64,000 nt of DNA from an uncultured Pelagibacteraceae bacterium (GCA_902577525.1 CACGZG010000006.1:1-64000), one strand, 5' to 3'. Numbered from the stretch's first letter, positions 17,513 through 25,935 are shown. Translations and numbers: made by a program. The notes: generated from the sequence alone by a model not told the origin.

Positions 17513-17518
17513 TATAAT
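17513..17518 (+). promoter_or_regulatory. TATAAT box before the second surface-protein gene
   Basis: A perfect -10 hexamer lies 17 bases before the ATG at 17536, inside the 70-base gap between the paralogs. It suggests that the second gene has its own promoter and a very short leader. No convincing -35 box is visible. Confidence 0.35.
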
Positions 17519-17535
17519 TTAGGTAAAAAACTTTC

Positions 17536-19824
17536 ATGTCTTTAATAAAAAAAACTCTCATCATATTTTTTCTATTTTTTCCTATTTCTAATTCATTTAG
17601 TTCTATGACTTTTAATCAAAAAGCTGAAGTTCATGATTACGCTGCTGGTGGAACAACTGGTCTTATAGCTGGTATTGAATTTAATAATGATGGAACAAAA
17701 ATGTTTATCAGTTACGCTCAGAAATTTAATGGTTCATCTACTCATTTTATAAATGAGTATAATTTAACTATTCCATATGATGTTTCATCTAAAGCCTACG
17801 CAGGTGATAGTGAAAGATGTGTATTAACTGGAACCGACGGAAATACAATTTATGATTTAGATTTCAGTAGTGATGGAATGAGATTATTTGTAGTCTCTAG
17901 AAATGCTGGTTCAAATAATGATCAAGACGGTGATAAAGCTTATGGATTTGATTTAACTTCACCTTACGATATTTCTACTTGTTCATTAGCTTCAGAAACT
18001 GAAAATTTAGATAATGGTGTCTTTACAAGTGGAAGTAACGCTGGAGAATATGCTTATGCAGAGGCGATGAATAATTTAAAGACTCATAGATTACAGTCTA
18101 TTGAAATTAATAATGATGGCTCCAAATTATTTTTACTTTTTATGGATTCCCTTAGTGAAACTGTTAATGGTAGATTGTATGAATTCAACCTATCCACTCC
18201 ATATGATGTCTCAACATTATCAATTGTTACTTCTGCTGGAATTGCAATAGGAACGGAAACACAAACTGGTGTAACTAATCCAGCAGGGATGAGATTTAGT
18301 CCTGACGGAAAAAGATTAATTATAACAAGTCATGCTCATAATGGAATTAGAAGAGTTCTGCAAATTAGTCTTTCAAAAGGTTTTGATACATCCTCGTTTA
18401 CGATTGATGGTAGTAGAATTCTTGGTGGAGCAGGCAATGAAATGTCTCAAGCAAACACACAAACAAGAGGAGCTGCATTTAGTGGGGCCGGACTTAAAGT
18501 ATATATAGGAAGTGATAGAGATCAAAATTCTAAGGATGAAGTTTTTGAATATAATTTAGTTTGTCCTTTTGATATTATTGGTGGGAAGTGTCCTCCAATA
18601 ACAGAGAATAAAGATAGAACTGGCATGGCATTAGCTCAAATAGAAATTGCTAAAAGAACCATCGATCATTCAACTGATACTGCTCTTAATAGACTTAAGT
18701 GGATTAGAAGGAACAAAGATGAACAAAATTTAACTAATTTAAATATTAATTTCAATTTTACCAATCAAAAATTAGCTTCTTTAACTGAAGTTGTTAAGGC
18801 TTCTGCAGCTAAGAAAAAAGCGAATGATAAAGAAGAGGATGTATTTTATTGGAGTGAGGGAAGTATTGCGGTTGGAAGAATTGGTGATACCAGTATTTCA
18901 TCAACTAAAAAAATTGGTACTGATGCTTTAACTTTTGGGGCAGATAAATTTACCAATGATAATGGTATTAAAGGTTTAGCATTTAGAGTTGGTAGAAATA
19001 ATGTTGATGTAGGCAGTGCTGGAAGTAATTTGGATACAGATACTTATAATATCACTTACTATTCTACTTCTCCTATAGAAGACGATACTAAATTTTTAGA
19101 TACAATTTTCGGTGTTGGTAAATTAAAATTTGATTTGTTATCAGCAATTGATGGTAAAAAGACTCTAGCAAGTAGGTCAGGACATCAAATATATGGAACT
19201 TTAAGAATAAAAGATGAAATTAAAAAAGACAACTTAACATTTATTCCATCTGGAAGATTTGACATTGGTCATACCATTTTAGATTCTTACAGAGAGGTTG
19301 GATTAGGAGCAATTGAAGTTGAAAAACAGCACGTAAGATCAAAAAAGATAAGAGCTGGTCTCGCAGCCGTTGAGGATCTATCTAACGACAAATATGATAT
19401 AAAAAGACATGGTAAGATTGAATACGTTGCAGATATCGATCGTGCTTCTAATTTCAAATATACCTACATTGGTGATGGCAGTAAAAGTTTTAACGATACT
19501 TTGCACTCAGAAGCTTTACACAATATTCATGGTGAAATTGGTATTGATATCGTTTTACCTGATAGATTTAGTATTTTTTTAATCTATGAACGTAATCAAG
19601 CTATAGGCTCAGGACATACAGACAAAATACATCTTGCGATAGGATATTTGCCTAATAAAGAAACTAATTATGCTTTTTCAATAACTGGGGAAGATAATTT
19701 AAAATCGAATTATGTTTTAAGTAAAAAAATAAACGATTATTTGATCGATTTTAAATTAACTAACAATGCTATGAGACCTGAAGAATTTGATGAAATATCT
19801 TTAAATTTAAACCGTAAATTTTAA
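17536..19824 (+). CDS. secreted propeller protein with autotransporter-like barrel (paralog 2)
   Basis: The 762-residue protein has a signal peptide (about 1-22). Five blade-like repeats follow (for example FNNDGTKMFI, FSSDGMRLFV, FSPDGKRLII), then LNRLKWIRRN, WSEGSIAVGRIGDTS and a C-terminal beta-rich domain that ends in Phe, the usual last residue of outer-membrane barrels. Layout and motif order match the gene just upstream, so the pair arose by tandem duplication and has since diverged strongly. Export of a propeller to the cell surface is inferred; binding partners are unknown. It converges on the small membrane gene at 19826 with one base between them. Confidence 0.68.
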   Translation: MSLIKKTLIIFFLFFPISNSFSSMTFNQKAEVHDYAAGGTTGLIAGIEFNNDGTKMFISYAQKFNGSSTHFINEYNLTIPYDVSSKAYAGDSERCVLTGTDGNTIYDLDFSSDGMRLFVVSRNAGSNNDQDGDKAYGFDLTSPYDISTCSLASETENLDNGVFTSGSNAGEYAYAEAMNNLKTHRLQSIEINNDGSKLFLLFMDSLSETVNGRLYEFNLSTPYDVSTLSIVTSAGIAIGTETQTGVTNPAGMRFSPDGKRLIITSHAHNGIRRVLQISLSKGFDTSSFTIDGSRILGGAGNEMSQANTQTRGAAFSGAGLKVYIGSDRDQNSKDEVFEYNLVCPFDIIGGKCPPITENKDRTGMALAQIEIAKRTIDHSTDTALNRLKWIRRNKDEQNLTNLNINFNFTNQKLASLTEVVKASAAKKKANDKEEDVFYWSEGSIAVGRIGDTSISSTKKIGTDALTFGADKFTNDNGIKGLAFRVGRNNVDVGSAGSNLDTDTYNITYYSTSPIEDDTKFLDTIFGVGKLKFDLLSAIDGKKTLASRSGHQIYGTLRIKDEIKKDNLTFIPSGRFDIGHTILDSYREVGLGAIEVEKQHVRSKKIRAGLAAVEDLSNDKYDIKRHGKIEYVADIDRASNFKYTYIGDGSKSFNDTLHSEALHNIHGEIGIDIVLPDRFSIFLIYERNQAIGSGHTDKIHLAIGYLPNKETNYAFSITGEDNLKSNYVLSKKINDYLIDFKLTNNAMRPEEFDEISLNLNRKF

Positions 19825-19825
19825 A

Positions 19826-20167
19826 TTAGAAGAAAATATAATAAATTACCCAAACAATAAGAGTATATTCAAAAAAAGACTTTGATAATTGAAGTTGTTT
19901 TTCACTAAACTTTGAAGTCAAAAGTTTTTTTAAAAAATAGAAACCCAAATGAACTAGAATTATTCCAACGACAATACCTATAATGGTGTTTTGAATTGAA
20001 AAATTTTTATAACCAAAATAACAAGCTGCAATTAATGTCAGCCAAGAAACTTTAGATATAAATACTTTAAATATTAAACCAGCTTTTTTACTAAAGACAG
20101 ATTGAGTTTTAATAATTGAATACGACCAAATAACCCCAGTTAAAAAAGTTAAATATTTTACAATCAT
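19826..20167 (-). CDS. small integral membrane protein, unknown function
   Basis: The protein has 113 residues and about four predicted membrane segments (near residues 5-20, 30-50, 60-78 and 96-112) with basic loops between them. I recognise no family motif. It overlaps the upstream gene at 20164 by 4 bases, so it belongs to a three-gene minus-strand unit with the MOSC protein. Confidence 0.55.
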   Translation of the reverse strand: MIVKYLTFLTGVIWSYSIIKTQSVFSKKAGLIFKVFISKVSWLTLIAACYFGYKNFSIQNTIIGIVVGIILVHLGFYFLKKLLTSKFSEKQLQLSKSFFEYTLIVWVIYYIFF

Positions 20168-20508
20168 TCAATTACTTCGATTTCTTCTATGATACTTAGT
20201 ATTTTTGAACCTTTAATAACTGCATTAACTCGAGCACATTCATAATAAGCAAATGAGGTTTCCTCAGCAATTGCTTTCATTTCCAAACATCTAGATCTGC
20301 CTGAAGTAAATAAATGTTCGGTTAGTTCTGGTGGGTCACCTAAATACATCATTAAACCAATTACCTCATCTTCTTTTTCATAATCTGCTAATTCTTCTAT
20401 TTTAGCTACCCTATCTCCAACACCGATCTCAAAATTTTTAAATGTTTCATAGCCTTTATAAACAGCAAAAATTAGTATTAGATAAAAAACTATCTTAATT
20501 TTACTCAT
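20164..20508 (-). CDS. small membrane-anchored protein, unknown function
   Basis: The protein has 114 residues. An N-terminal hydrophobic segment (about 5-20) could be an anchor or signal, followed by an acidic soluble domain with two Cys (SRCLEM and YECARV) that might pair. No recognised family. It overlaps both neighbours by 4 bases, which is strong evidence of translational coupling with the MOSC gene and the membrane protein. Confidence 0.55.
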   Translation of the reverse strand: MSKIKIVFYLILIFAVYKGYETFKNFEIGVGDRVAKIEELADYEKEDEVIGLMMYLGDPPELTEHLFTSGRSRCLEMKAIAEETSFAYYECARVNAVIKGSKILSIIEEIEVIE

Positions 20509-20954
20509 AATAAATTAGTTTTTATTTTATCACCAATTTTGATAATTGAGGAAGACAATATTTGGCATCTTAATCCACCTCTTCTTAAAAATTCTTTAAT
20601 AATATTATCTTGATTCAAGGTCTCTGCTAAATGTTTACAGGGTCTGCACAAATCAATTCCTTCTAATTCCACATTGCCAACTAAGAACTTTTTTCCAACT
20701 AATTCATTCAATCTTACACCCTTAGTAATTACATTTCTTCTAAAATTGACATAAGGAATGCTTAATCCATATTTAATATTATAATAATCTATATTTTCAG
20801 ACTCTATAATAGATATTTGATTATATGGATCATTGAATTCACTAAAGTGTCGGTCTCCTACTATTCCTTGATTAGCTATCACTTGAATTTCATTAACTTC
20901 ATTAATTGGTAAATTATTTTTATTTACAATACCTAATTTTAAGATTTCAGACAT
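20505..20954 (-). CDS. MOSC-domain protein
   Basis: The 149-residue stand-alone MOSC domain has the hallmarks of the fold: GIVGDRH near residues 31-37, NFRRNV near 71-76 and the conserved cysteine in LCRPCKH near residue 102. MOSC domains carry sulfur from a bound cysteine persulfide to molybdenum-cofactor enzymes or reduce N-hydroxylated compounds. No molybdoenzyme is encoded nearby. It leads a unit with two small membrane proteins. Confidence 0.85.
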   Translation of the reverse strand: MSEILKLGIVNKNNLPINEVNEIQVIANQGIVGDRHFSEFNDPYNQISIIESENIDYYNIKYGLSIPYVNFRRNVITKGVRLNELVGKKFLVGNVELEGIDLCRPCKHLAETLNQDNIIKEFLRRGGLRCQILSSSIIKIGDKIKTNLL

Positions 20955-21003
20955 AAATAAAGTAAATCACATTATTATAGGATGACAATATATAAATGAA
21001 AGA

Positions 21004-21633
21004 CTATGGCTTTGGGATAACTAAGTTTTTTTCGTGAGAACTATAACCTTTTATAACTGCTTTTCTATTTGCAATTTCTAAATACCATCTAGATAAATTT
21101 TCAAAACTTTTCAAACCAATATCATGCCACTCATGTCTTGCTATCCAGGGCCAGGTAGCAATATCGGCTATAGTATACTTATCACCAGCTAAGAATTTTG
21201 ACTGACCTAATCTTACATCAAGATCTTCATATATTTTTTTAGATATCTTAAAATATCTTTCCTCACCAAATTCACTTTTTCCTGGATGGTAATGATGAAA
21301 CTGATGATGTTGACCAAGCATTGGTCCTACATATCCCATTTGAGCCATCAGCCATTGATTTATTTTTAATCGATTATTTTTATCGTAAAATTTCCCACTT
21401 TGTTCAGCCAGATATATTAAAATTGCACCAGACTCAAACACCGTCTCCTGGTTATTTTTGTGATCAATAATAACTGGAATTTTATTAAAAGGACTTTTCT
21501 TTTTGAAATCTGGACTAAACTGTTCTCCTTTATTCAGATCTATTTTAGTTAGCTTATAATTATAACCAATTTCCTCTAACATAATCGTAATTTTTTTACC
21601 ATTAGGGGTATCGGCTGAAAATAATTCAATCAC
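21004..21633 (-). CDS. glutathione S-transferase-like protein (YfcG/YghU type)
   Basis: The frame can open with TTG at 21645, but the GTG at 21633 gives MIELFSADTPNGKKITI, which lines up with the start of Nu-class enzymes such as E. coli YfcG (MIDLYFAPTPNG), so I chose it (209 residues). The N-terminal thioredoxin-like domain (1-80) has TPNGKK at the active site, PFNKIPVI and the ESGAIL glutathione-binding turn. An all-helical domain follows. YfcG-type proteins are disulfide reductases using glutathione. It overlaps the reductase gene upstream by 8 bases. Confidence 0.85.
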   Translation of the reverse strand: MIELFSADTPNGKKITIMLEEIGYNYKLTKIDLNKGEQFSPDFKKKSPFNKIPVIIDHKNNQETVFESGAILIYLAEQSGKFYDKNNRLKINQWLMAQMGYVGPMLGQHHQFHHYHPGKSEFGEERYFKISKKIYEDLDVRLGQSKFLAGDKYTIADIATWPWIARHEWHDIGLKSFENLSRWYLEIANRKAVIKGYSSHEKNLVIPKP

Positions 21634-22645
21634 CTTTGACGCCAAGTCGACTCTTTATAGTCTTAGAGGAAGTTGTAAATTCAAATCTATATTTTTCATT
21701 GGGTCGTGCTAATTTAAAACAAGCTCTCGCAGCCAATGCACCTTCATGAAATCCAGATAAAATAAGTTTTAATTTTCCTGGATAATTACAAATATCCCCA
21801 ACAGCATAAATTCCTTTTTGGTTTGTTTCAAATTTTTCTGTATCAACTTCTATAGTTTTTTTATCAAGATTAAGCCCCCAATTTGCAATTGGACCAAGCT
21901 GCATTATTAAACCAAAAAAACCTAAAACATAATCGGTTTTTAAATTTTTAATTTCACCATCATCATGTTTGATATCAATACTTTGTAATTGATCGGATCC
22001 ATTTAATTTATCTAATTGGTACTTTGTATAAAGATTGATTTTACCTGATTTTGACAATTCCTTTACTTTATCTACAGTCAATTGAGCGCCTCTAAAATCA
22101 TCTCTTCTGTGAATTAAATTTACTTTAGAATTGGCTGATAATTCTACTGCCCAGTCTAAAGCACTATCTCCACCACCAAAAATAGAGATGGTTTTATCTT
22201 TAAAAATATTTTTATTTTTTACAGAATAAAAAAGGGATTTATCTTCAAATTTTTCACACTCTTTTGGAGAAAATTTTCTTGGCTCGAAAGATCCAACTCC
22301 GCCAGCAATGATTACATTGGGTGTTTGAAAAGTTTTTTCATTATTTGTTTTTACAATCCAATTGCCGTTCTCTTTTTTAACTTCTTCTACTCTTTCACCC
22401 AAATGAAACTTAATATCAAATGGTTTAAGTTGATTTATCAAATTATTAGTTAATTCTTCTCCTGTGCATTTTGGTATTGCTGGGATATCGTAAATTGGCT
22501 TATCAGGATAAAGTTCTATACATTGACCACCGATTTTATCTAGATTATCAACAACCTCACAATCTAATCCAATTAATTTTAATTGGTGGGCTGTAAATAA
22601 TCCAGTTGGTCCTGCTCCAATTATCAATGCATCAGTTTTTTTCAT
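21626..22645 (-). CDS. thioredoxin-reductase-like ferredoxin-NADP reductase
   Basis: The 339-residue flavoprotein has an N-terminal FAD site (IIGAGPTGLFTAH, about 7-19), a central NADP site (FGGGDSALDWAVEL) and the C-terminal FAD motif GIYAVGDICN. The CxxC redox pair of thioredoxin reductase is absent, which is what separates YumC-type ferredoxin-NADP reductases from TrxB. The gene for a [2Fe-2S] ferredoxin directly upstream, overlapping by 1 base, supports this. Many annotations would call it thioredoxin reductase; I think that is less likely. Confidence 0.85.
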   Translation of the reverse strand: MKKTDALIIGAGPTGLFTAHQLKLIGLDCEVVDNLDKIGGQCIELYPDKPIYDIPAIPKCTGEELTNNLINQLKPFDIKFHLGERVEEVKKENGNWIVKTNNEKTFQTPNVIIAGGVGSFEPRKFSPKECEKFEDKSLFYSVKNKNIFKDKTISIFGGGDSALDWAVELSANSKVNLIHRRDDFRGAQLTVDKVKELSKSGKINLYTKYQLDKLNGSDQLQSIDIKHDDGEIKNLKTDYVLGFFGLIMQLGPIANWGLNLDKKTIEVDTEKFETNQKGIYAVGDICNYPGKLKLILSGFHEGALAARACFKLARPNEKYRFEFTTSSKTIKSRLGVKGD

Positions 22646-22965
22646 TAAGCTTGTTTTGAGGGAATGTTCACTATTAAACCATCAAGTTCATCTGAAACTA
22701 TAAGCTGACAACTTAGTCTACTATTTTGTTTTGGTTCAAATGCCATATCGAGCATGTCCTCTTCTCCATCTTCTTTTTTTGGAAGCTTATCTAACCAATC
22801 TTCTTTGACATAAACATGGCAAGTAGCACAAGCCATACCACCACCACAATCAGCATCAATTCCTGGTATATCGTTCTGAACTGCACCTTCCATAACAGTC
22901 AGTCCATTTTGAACATCAATAGTATGTGTTTGATTATCATGTGTGATGTAAGTAATTTTAGACAT
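22645..22965 (-). CDS. [2Fe-2S] ferredoxin, adrenodoxin/ISC type
   Basis: The frame could open at TTG 22974, but the ATG at 22965 fits ferredoxin N-termini, giving 106 residues. Cluster ligands are C40, C46 and C49 ([12 protein letters not shown]) and C86 (SRLSCQLIV), the C-x5-C-x2-C...C pattern of vertebrate-type ferredoxins. It should shuttle electrons with the reductase just downstream. The start codon lies only 19 bases from the T-tract of the proteorhodopsin terminator, so its promoter must overlap that terminator (see 22979-23009). Confidence 0.92.
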   Translation of the reverse strand: MSKITYITHDNQTHTIDVQNGLTVMEGAVQNDIPGIDADCGGGMACATCHVYVKEDWLDKLPKKEDGEEDMLDMAFEPKQNSRLSCQLIVSDELDGLIVNIPSKQA

Positions 22966-22978
22966 GGAATTCAATATA

Positions 22979-23009
22979 AGTGTAAAAAAAAATAGGGCAA
23001 GTATGTCAA
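22979..23009 (-). promoter_or_regulatory. candidate ferredoxin promoter embedded in the terminator
   Basis: Read on the minus strand, a perfect TTGACA (23009-23004) lies across the loop and upper stem of the proteorhodopsin terminator. A TACACT box (22984-22979) follows after 19 bases. Initiation would fall about 7 bases before the ferredoxin ATG, making a nearly leaderless mRNA. Confidence 0.4.
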
Positions 23010-23025
23010 AACATACTCGCCCTAT
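22984..23025 (-). terminator. intrinsic terminator of proteorhodopsin
   Basis: The arms 22992-23006 and 23011-23025 pair over 15 positions with a single A-C mismatch around a 4-base loop. On the minus strand they are followed by nine T (22992-22984). The hairpin begins about 20 bases after the proteorhodopsin stop codon. This is one of the two clearest intrinsic terminators in the window. Confidence 0.9.
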
Positions 23026-23045
23026 AAATTTAGTTTAAACAGTAA

Positions 23046-23819
23046 TTATCTTGCTCTTGCACCAGCTGAACTTACTGCAGCAGCCCAGATTACTAGACCG
23101 AATGCAATTTTATTTATAAAGTCAGCTAAGTTGTAAACTACGTTTAATGAGTTAGCGTCTACTCCACCAGTTAGGTAACCAAATACATAACCTAATGGGT
23201 AAATTGCCCAACCTACAGTTACAATCATTCTCATTGCACCGAACGCAGTTACTAGAGCTTTGTTACCGCTCTTAGCAGCAGCTTTTCCAGCTTCACCTGA
23301 GAATACTTCATATAAGATGTAGATCCACCCAGCCATACCGATTACAAAACCAAGTGTAGCGTTGATGTATCCAGCTTCTCCTAAGTATCCACCGATTAAC
23401 ATTACTAATGAACCAATTAACAATCTCCAGAAAATTCCAGAGTTTGCTTTTCTTACAGCTACTAGAATTAAGTAAAACTCTATCATCTGTAGTGGCACAG
23501 TAATTAACCAGTCAATATATCTGTATACTGTTGGTGAATCGCCTGTCATCACCCATACTTCTCTCATGTACATGTAATGGATGAATGCAATACCAGTTAC
23601 AAGACCTGCAACAGTTACTGACGTTTTCCAGCCAGGAGCAACAGTGTTTCTTTCCATAAAAAAGAAAGCTGTAGCAGCCAACATACCCATTGAGATTATC
23701 CAAAAAGATATCCCAACAAAGTCATCTTGAGCTAACATTGTAGCAGATGCTGCGTTTGCTATACCAGTTACACCCAATAGGGCTACAACTGTAAGAGCAA
23801 ACAATTTAAGTTTTTTCAT
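23046..23819 (-). CDS. proteorhodopsin, blue-absorbing type proton pump
   Basis: This 257-residue light-driven proton pump has a signal-like N-terminus (1-22) and seven helices. The proton acceptor and donor form the DTE motif, D103, T107 and E114 in YIDWLITVPLQMIEFY. H81 in AFIHYM matches the conserved His partner of the acceptor, and K237 in FINKIAF binds retinal by Schiff base. The spectral-tuning position (105 in the reference protein) is Gln111, which is known to give blue absorption. A good ribosome-binding site (GAGGGAG) precedes the ATG, and a strong terminator follows. Codons are more GC-rich than in the neighbours, consistent with high expression. No retinal-synthesis gene is in the window. 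Confidence 0.97.
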   Translation of the reverse strand: MKKLKLFALTVVALLGVTGIANAASATMLAQDDFVGISFWIISMGMLAATAFFFMERNTVAPGWKTSVTVAGLVTGIAFIHYMYMREVWVMTGDSPTVYRYIDWLITVPLQMIEFYLILVAVRKANSGIFWRLLIGSLVMLIGGYLGEAGYINATLGFVIGMAGWIYILYEVFSGEAGKAAAKSGNKALVTAFGAMRMIVTVGWAIYPLGYVFGYLTGGVDANSLNVVYNLADFINKIAFGLVIWAAAVSSAGARAR

Positions 23820-23825
23820 AAAAAA

Positions 23826-23832
23826 CTCCCTC
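23826..23832 (-). promoter_or_regulatory. strong ribosome-binding site of proteorhodopsin
   Basis: GAGGGAG on the minus strand ends 6 bases before the ATG at 23819. Good Shine-Dalgarno sequences are rare in this window, so this one marks a highly translated gene and confirms the start. Confidence 0.7.
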
Positions 23833-23850
23833 TTTAGTTAGTTTTTACTT

Positions 23851-23866
23851 TAGTTTATATAAACTA
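23851..23866. promoter_or_regulatory. 16-bp perfect palindrome in the proteorhodopsin promoter region
   Basis: TAGTTTATATAAACTA reads the same on both strands and lies 32 bases before the proteorhodopsin start. It contains TATATA, a plausible -10 box, so the palindrome may be both promoter core and operator. Confidence 0.45.
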
Positions 23867-23867
23867 G

Positions 23868-23896
23868 GCTCAGGCTTCCCTAAGCCAAAGTTGAGC
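23868..23896 (-). promoter_or_regulatory. nested inverted repeats upstream of proteorhodopsin
   Basis: GGCTT (23873-23877) and AAGCC (23882-23886) pair around CCCT, and GCTC (23868-23871) pairs with GAGC (23893-23896) outside them. The element abuts the 16-bp palindrome. It could be an operator in DNA or a leader hairpin if transcription starts farther upstream. Confidence 0.35.
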
Positions 23897-23985
23897 GTTA
23901 AATAGCAAATAAAATTAGATTATAGAAGACTTAATTGTCATTAATTTACATTGATTTTACTGACTTTTTAAAATTAAATACAATT

Positions 23986-23991
23986 TATAAT
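23986..23991 (+). promoter_or_regulatory. TATAAT box upstream of the acyl-CoA synthetase
   Basis: A perfect -10 hexamer lies 42 bases before the ATG at 24034. TGACTT at 23961-23966 is a possible but distant -35 (19-base spacer). The rest of the 214-base divergent spacer holds the palindromes near proteorhodopsin. Confidence 0.35.
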
Positions 23992-24033
23992 TTAAAAATC
24001 TAAAAAAAAGGCACTATCGAATCAAAAAAACGT

Positions 24034-25935
24034 ATGTCTCTGAATTTCAACAAAATTTACCAAGAATCGATCAATAACCCAGAAAAGTTTTGGAAAGAAG
24101 CTTCAGAGGATATCTTTTGGTTTAAAAAACCTACCAAAATTTTGAATAAGTCTAACCCTCCCTTCTTTAAATGGTACGAAGATGGAGTGACTAACACCTG
24201 TTACAACGCATTAGATTTCCATATTGATCAAGGTAAAGGAAACAAAACTGCCTTAATTTACGACAGTCCAATTACAGGTAATAAAAGTAAGTTTACTTAT
24301 GATCAATTAAGATCAAAAGTATCAAAATTCGCAGGTGCCCTTAAAAATCAAGGTGTAAACAAAGGTGACCGAGTTATTATTTACATGCCAATGATACCTG
24401 AGGCTGTTATTGCTATGTTGGCATGCGCAAGAATTGGAGCAATACACTCCGTTGTATTTGGTGGATTTGCATCTAATGAACTTGCAAGCAGAATAGATGA
24501 TAGTGAAGCAAAATTATTAGTTACTGCCTCATGTGGTTTTGAGCCAGGAAGAACTGTTGAATACAAACCGCTTGTAGATGAAGCAATAAAACAAGCTCAA
24601 CATAAGATTAGCAAGATGATCTTGTTCCAAAGAAAAGGTAATGAAGTTAAACTAAATGCACCTATGGAAATAAGTTGGGACGAAGCACATGCTAATGCGA
24701 AAGATACTGATTGTGTTGAAATGAATTCTAATGAATTTGCTTACATACTTTACACATCAGGCACTACCGGAACACCAAAAGGTATCGTAAGGGACATTGG
24801 TGGGCATATCGTTGCTTTAAAATGGACAATGAAAAATATTTATAACATCGATGAGGATGATATTTGGTGGTCGGCGAGTGATATTGGTTGGATTGTTGGG
24901 CACTCATATATTGTTTACGCACCTTTGTTTAAAGGATGCACCACTGTATTGTTCGAAGGTAAGCCAGTGGGTACACCTGATGCAGGAGCTTTCTGGAAAA
25001 TTATTTCTGACTATAAAGTAAAATCTTTATTTACTGCACCAACAGCATTTAGAGCTATTAAAAAAGAAGACCCTGAGGGTAAATTTTTTTCAAAATACGA
25101 TTTGAGTAAATTTGAAAGTCTGTTTCTAGCTGGGGAGCGAGCTGATCCAGATACAATTAAGTGGGCAGAGAATTTATTAAAAGTTCCAGTAATTGACCAC
25201 TGGTGGCAAACAGAAACAAGTTGGGCGATTAGTTCAAATTGCACAGGTATTGAAATGATGAAAACAAAATATGGCTCAGCTTGTAAAGCAGTGCCGGGAT
25301 ACGATGTTAAAATTATTAAGTCTGATCAAACTTTAGCTAAACCTAATGAAATGGGAGATATAGTTGTTAAACTACCTTTGCCTCCTGGAACTTTTCCAAC
25401 TCTTTGGAATGCCGATCAAAGATACAAAGAAAACTACATGTCTAATTATGAAGGTTATTACCAAACTTACGATGCAGGACACATTGATGAAGATGGATAT
25501 ATTTGGATCATGTCTAGAACTGATGACATTATCAATGTTGCAGGCCATAGATTATCTACTGGTGCAATTGAGGAAGTATTGTCTGAACACCAGTCTGTTG
25601 CTGAGTGTGCAGTACTAGGAATTGCTGATAAATTAAAAGGACAATTACCCATAGGCTTAATTGTTTTAAAAGCTGGTGTAGATAAAGATAACGACACAAT
25701 TTCTAAAGAATGTATTCAAATGGTTAGAGATAAAATTGGACCAGTGGCTGCCTTCAAAGTTGCAATAGTTATTAAGAGACTTCCAAAAACAAGATCAGGT
25801 AAAATTTTGAGAGGAACAATTAGAAAAATCGCAGACAATGTTGAATATAAAATGCCACCAACAATTGATGATCCTGCTATTCTTGATGAAATAAAACAAG
25901 ATCTAATTGATAATAAGATATTAAATAATGGTTAA
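24034..25935 (+). CDS. acetyl/propionyl-CoA synthetase (PrpE/ACSS3 type)
   Basis: This 633-residue AMP-forming acyl-CoA synthetase makes acyl-CoA from a short-chain acid, ATP and CoA. It has the P-loop YTSGTTGTPKG (about 240-250), the WWQTETSW core motif, and the C-terminal PKTRSGKILRG with the catalytic lysine that is often acetylated. The stretch GFEPGRTVEYKPLVDEAI is more like propionyl-CoA synthetase PrpE than Acs, so propionate is a likely substrate. It is divergent from proteorhodopsin and overlaps the SMR gene by 8 bases. Confidence 0.9.
   Translation: MSLNFNKIYQESINNPEKFWKEASEDIFWFKKPTKILNKSNPPFFKWYEDGVTNTCYNALDFHIDQGKGNKTALIYDSPITGNKSKFTYDQLRSKVSKFAGALKNQGVNKGDRVIIYMPMIPEAVIAMLACARIGAIHSVVFGGFASNELASRIDDSEAKLLVTASCGFEPGRTVEYKPLVDEAIKQAQHKISKMILFQRKGNEVKLNAPMEISWDEAHANAKDTDCVEMNSNEFAYILYTSGTTGTPKGIVRDIGGHIVALKWTMKNIYNIDEDDIWWSASDIGWIVGHSYIVYAPLFKGCTTVLFEGKPVGTPDAGAFWKIISDYKVKSLFTAPTAFRAIKKEDPEGKFFSKYDLSKFESLFLAGERADPDTIKWAENLLKVPVIDHWWQTETSWAISSNCTGIEMMKTKYGSACKAVPGYDVKIIKSDQTLAKPNEMGDIVVKLPLPPGTFPTLWNADQRYKENYMSNYEGYYQTYDAGHIDEDGYIWIMSRTDDIINVAGHRLSTGAIEEVLSEHQSVAECAVLGIADKLKGQLPIGLIVLKAGVDKDNDTISKECIQMVRDKIGPVAAFKVAIVIKRLPKTRSGKILRGTIRKIADNVEYKMPPTIDDPAILDEIKQDLIDNKILNNG

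Noticed and set aside
21626-22645. Thioredoxin reductase TrxB
   Set aside because: No CxxC pair is present in the protein, and a ferredoxin gene overlaps it, so a ferredoxin-NADP reductase fits better.
23040-25935. A retinal biosynthesis gene (blh or crt) with proteorhodopsin
   Set aside because: All genes around proteorhodopsin are accounted for by other families, so retinal must be made by genes elsewhere or taken up.
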